Source of the DNA: an uncultured Bacilli bacterium
GTDB lineage: Bacteria; Bacillota_I; Bacilli_A; RF39; UBA660
Reading direction: 5' to 3'
Length of the DNA stretch: 5,583 nucleotides
Assembly: GCA_947625315.1 (NCBI GenBank)
Contig: CANQOE010000089.1
Span: forward strand, 1 to 5,583
The translations under genes were made by a program, and so were the position numbers. The notes under the pieces are model-generated. The model saw only the letters and a list, made by a program, of their open reading frames with translations, was not told where the DNA came from and made no database searches. Positions 4,969-5,583 of the stretch are shown here, piece by piece (position 1 is the first letter of the stretch; each line of letters begins with the position of its first letter).

Positions 4969-4990
4969 CTTAAAATTACTCTTAAAATTA
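4969..4990. repeat. Short direct repeat CTTAAAATTA, two copies 12 bp apart
   Basis: Identical 10-mers lie at 4969-4978 and 4981-4990, just upstream of the rpsF -35 box. Spacing is a little over one helical turn, so this could be a regulator site or simply A/T-rich UP-element sequence. Confidence 0.3.
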
Positions 4991-5005
4991 TATTTATTTT
5001 TGATA

Positions 5006-5437
5006 TTATTTATGTCGATTACTTTTTAAATCTAAATTAGCTAGAAAAAGAGTAAAATCAATAAACCCATTATTCCTTAAATTATAAGTAGGATCTTCCA
5101 TAGTAAGTTCTAAAGTATTTTTATTTAAAGTACTACCTAAGAAATCATTAGCATAGTTACTCAATAATTGAATTAAATTATTTTTTTTAGTTACTAATCT
5201 TTGATAGTTTTCTAAAGCCCAGGCTAAATCATTAATAGTACCTTTAAAGTTTAATAAACTAGTTTGATTAAATTCCTCAGGATACATAACACATTTACTC
5301 TTTAAGAAAGGATATATATCTTGATTACTTTCTAATAAATTAATTAACTGGGTATATTCTAATTCATTATCTAAAAAATAATTTAAAATATCTTTTAAAA
5401 TATGAAGACGATTATTAAATAAAGCTAAATTAGCCAT
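5006..5437 (-). CDS. Hypothetical protein, 143 residues
   Basis: I do not recognise this protein. It begins MANLALFNNRLHILKDIL at ATG 5437. A near-consensus AAGGAAGTG precedes the start with 7-nt spacing. It is rich in Leu and Asn, has no signal peptide or membrane span and contains a single Cys (in KSKCVMYPEEF). It looks largely helical over residues 5-100, with a more mixed end (LELTMEDPTYNLRNNGF). No metal site, nucleotide-binding loop or catalytic motif is visible. It has its own likely promoter and ends with TAA at 5008-5006, 39 bp before the rpsF -35 box. No terminator lies between, so its transcript may run into rpsF-ssb-rpsR. The good ribosome binding site, the promoter and codon use like its neighbours support a real gene. 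Confidence 0.75.
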   Translation of the reverse strand: MANLALFNNRLHILKDILNYFLDNELEYTQLINLLESNQDIYPFLKSKCVMYPEEFNQTSLLNFKGTINDLAWALENYQRLVTKKNNLIQLLSNYANDFLGSTLNKNTLELTMEDPTYNLRNNGFIDFTLFLANLDLKSNRHK

Positions 5438-5462
5438 GTTTATTCACTTCCTTGTTAAAAAT

Positions 5463-5491
5463 ATTTTAACATAAAGAAAAGAAAAAAGCAA
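5463..5491 (-). promoter_or_regulatory. Likely extended -10 promoter for the 143-residue protein
   Basis: TAAAAT (5468-5463) is preceded by TGT, making an extended -10. A weak TTGCTT (5491-5486) is 17 bp upstream. The predicted start near 5456 leaves a leader of about 18 nt with the ribosome binding site. Confidence 0.55.
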
Positions 5492-5505
5492 ATTTAAGCT
5501 TCTTT
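5476..5505 (-). terminator. Possible terminator of an off-window minus-strand gene
   Basis: AAAGAAGC (5505-5498) pairs with GCTTTTTT (5489-5482), 8 bp with one G-U pair and an 8-nt loop, followed by a C-interrupted T-rich stretch. It is A/T-heavy, overlaps the -35 box of the next gene, and its upstream gene is not visible. The remaining sequence, 5506-5583, shows homopolymer A/T runs and no supported gene. Confidence 0.4.
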
Positions 5506-5583
5506 TTGGTCGTGTTTTTAAACTACGGGTGTAAATAAAAAAAACATAAAAAAAGAGTGATTAATCTCAAATAATACCTTATA

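Noticed and set aside
5551..5566. Hairpin GAG...CTC followed by seven T on the minus strand
   Set aside because: Only three base pairs form around an 8-nt loop, too weak to call a terminator.
5518..5583. Minus-strand open frame running in from the right edge
   Set aside because: It has only 21 codons, dominated by Phe from T-runs, with no recognisable motif; it looks like intergenic A/T tracts.

Overview
The window comes from a very AT-rich bacterial chromosome. Shine-Dalgarno sites are strong (AAGGAGG type), promoters are near-consensus sigma-A, and intrinsic terminators have long T-tracts. Ribosomal-protein gene order is that of Firmicutes/Bacillota or close relatives. I infer an uncultured low-GC gut-type Bacilli or Mycoplasmatota-related lineage, but cannot name it. 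UGG encodes the visible Trp codons. One gene ends in UGA and the others in UAA or UAG, so nothing requires the Mycoplasma code.

Layout, left to right. (1) Positions 1-548, plus strand: the C-terminal end of a collagen-like, BclA-type surface protein. Its hairpin terminator (551-591) also ends the converging gene. (2) Positions 577-1416, minus strand: a membrane-anchored C39-like cysteine peptidase interrupted by one in-frame TAA, which separates the catalytic Cys from the His and Asp. (3) Positions 1495-2755, minus: the infC-rpmI-rplT operon (IF-3, L35, L20). It has a consensus promoter, a structured leader of about 130 nt, an AUA start for infC, and an L20 carrying an extra C-terminal Rho_N/SAP-like domain. 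(4) Positions 2920-3786, minus: an unrecognised protein built from 28-residue helical repeats, under its own perfect TTGACA-17-TATAAT promoter. (5) Positions 3867-4864, minus: the rpsF-ssb-rpsR operon (S6, SSB, S18) with its own promoter, a hairpin-containing leader and a strong terminator. (6) Positions 5006-5437, minus: an unrecognised 143-residue protein. Positions 5438-5583 hold its likely promoter and a possible terminator of an off-window gene.

Two housekeeping operons, for translation initiation and 50S assembly (infC-rpmI-rplT) and for 30S assembly and DNA replication/repair (rpsF-ssb-rpsR), are each preceded by a lineage-specific gene on the same strand with no visible terminator between. 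The genome is tightly packed: stop codons sit inside or touch terminator hairpins, Shine-Dalgarno sites overlap upstream stop codons or gene ends, and the infC -35 box overlaps the stop codon of the repeat-protein gene.

I see no convincing new multi-gene system. The observations most worth a second look are the infC leader with its competing folds, the 28-residue repeat protein, the L20 fusion and the interrupted peptidase.
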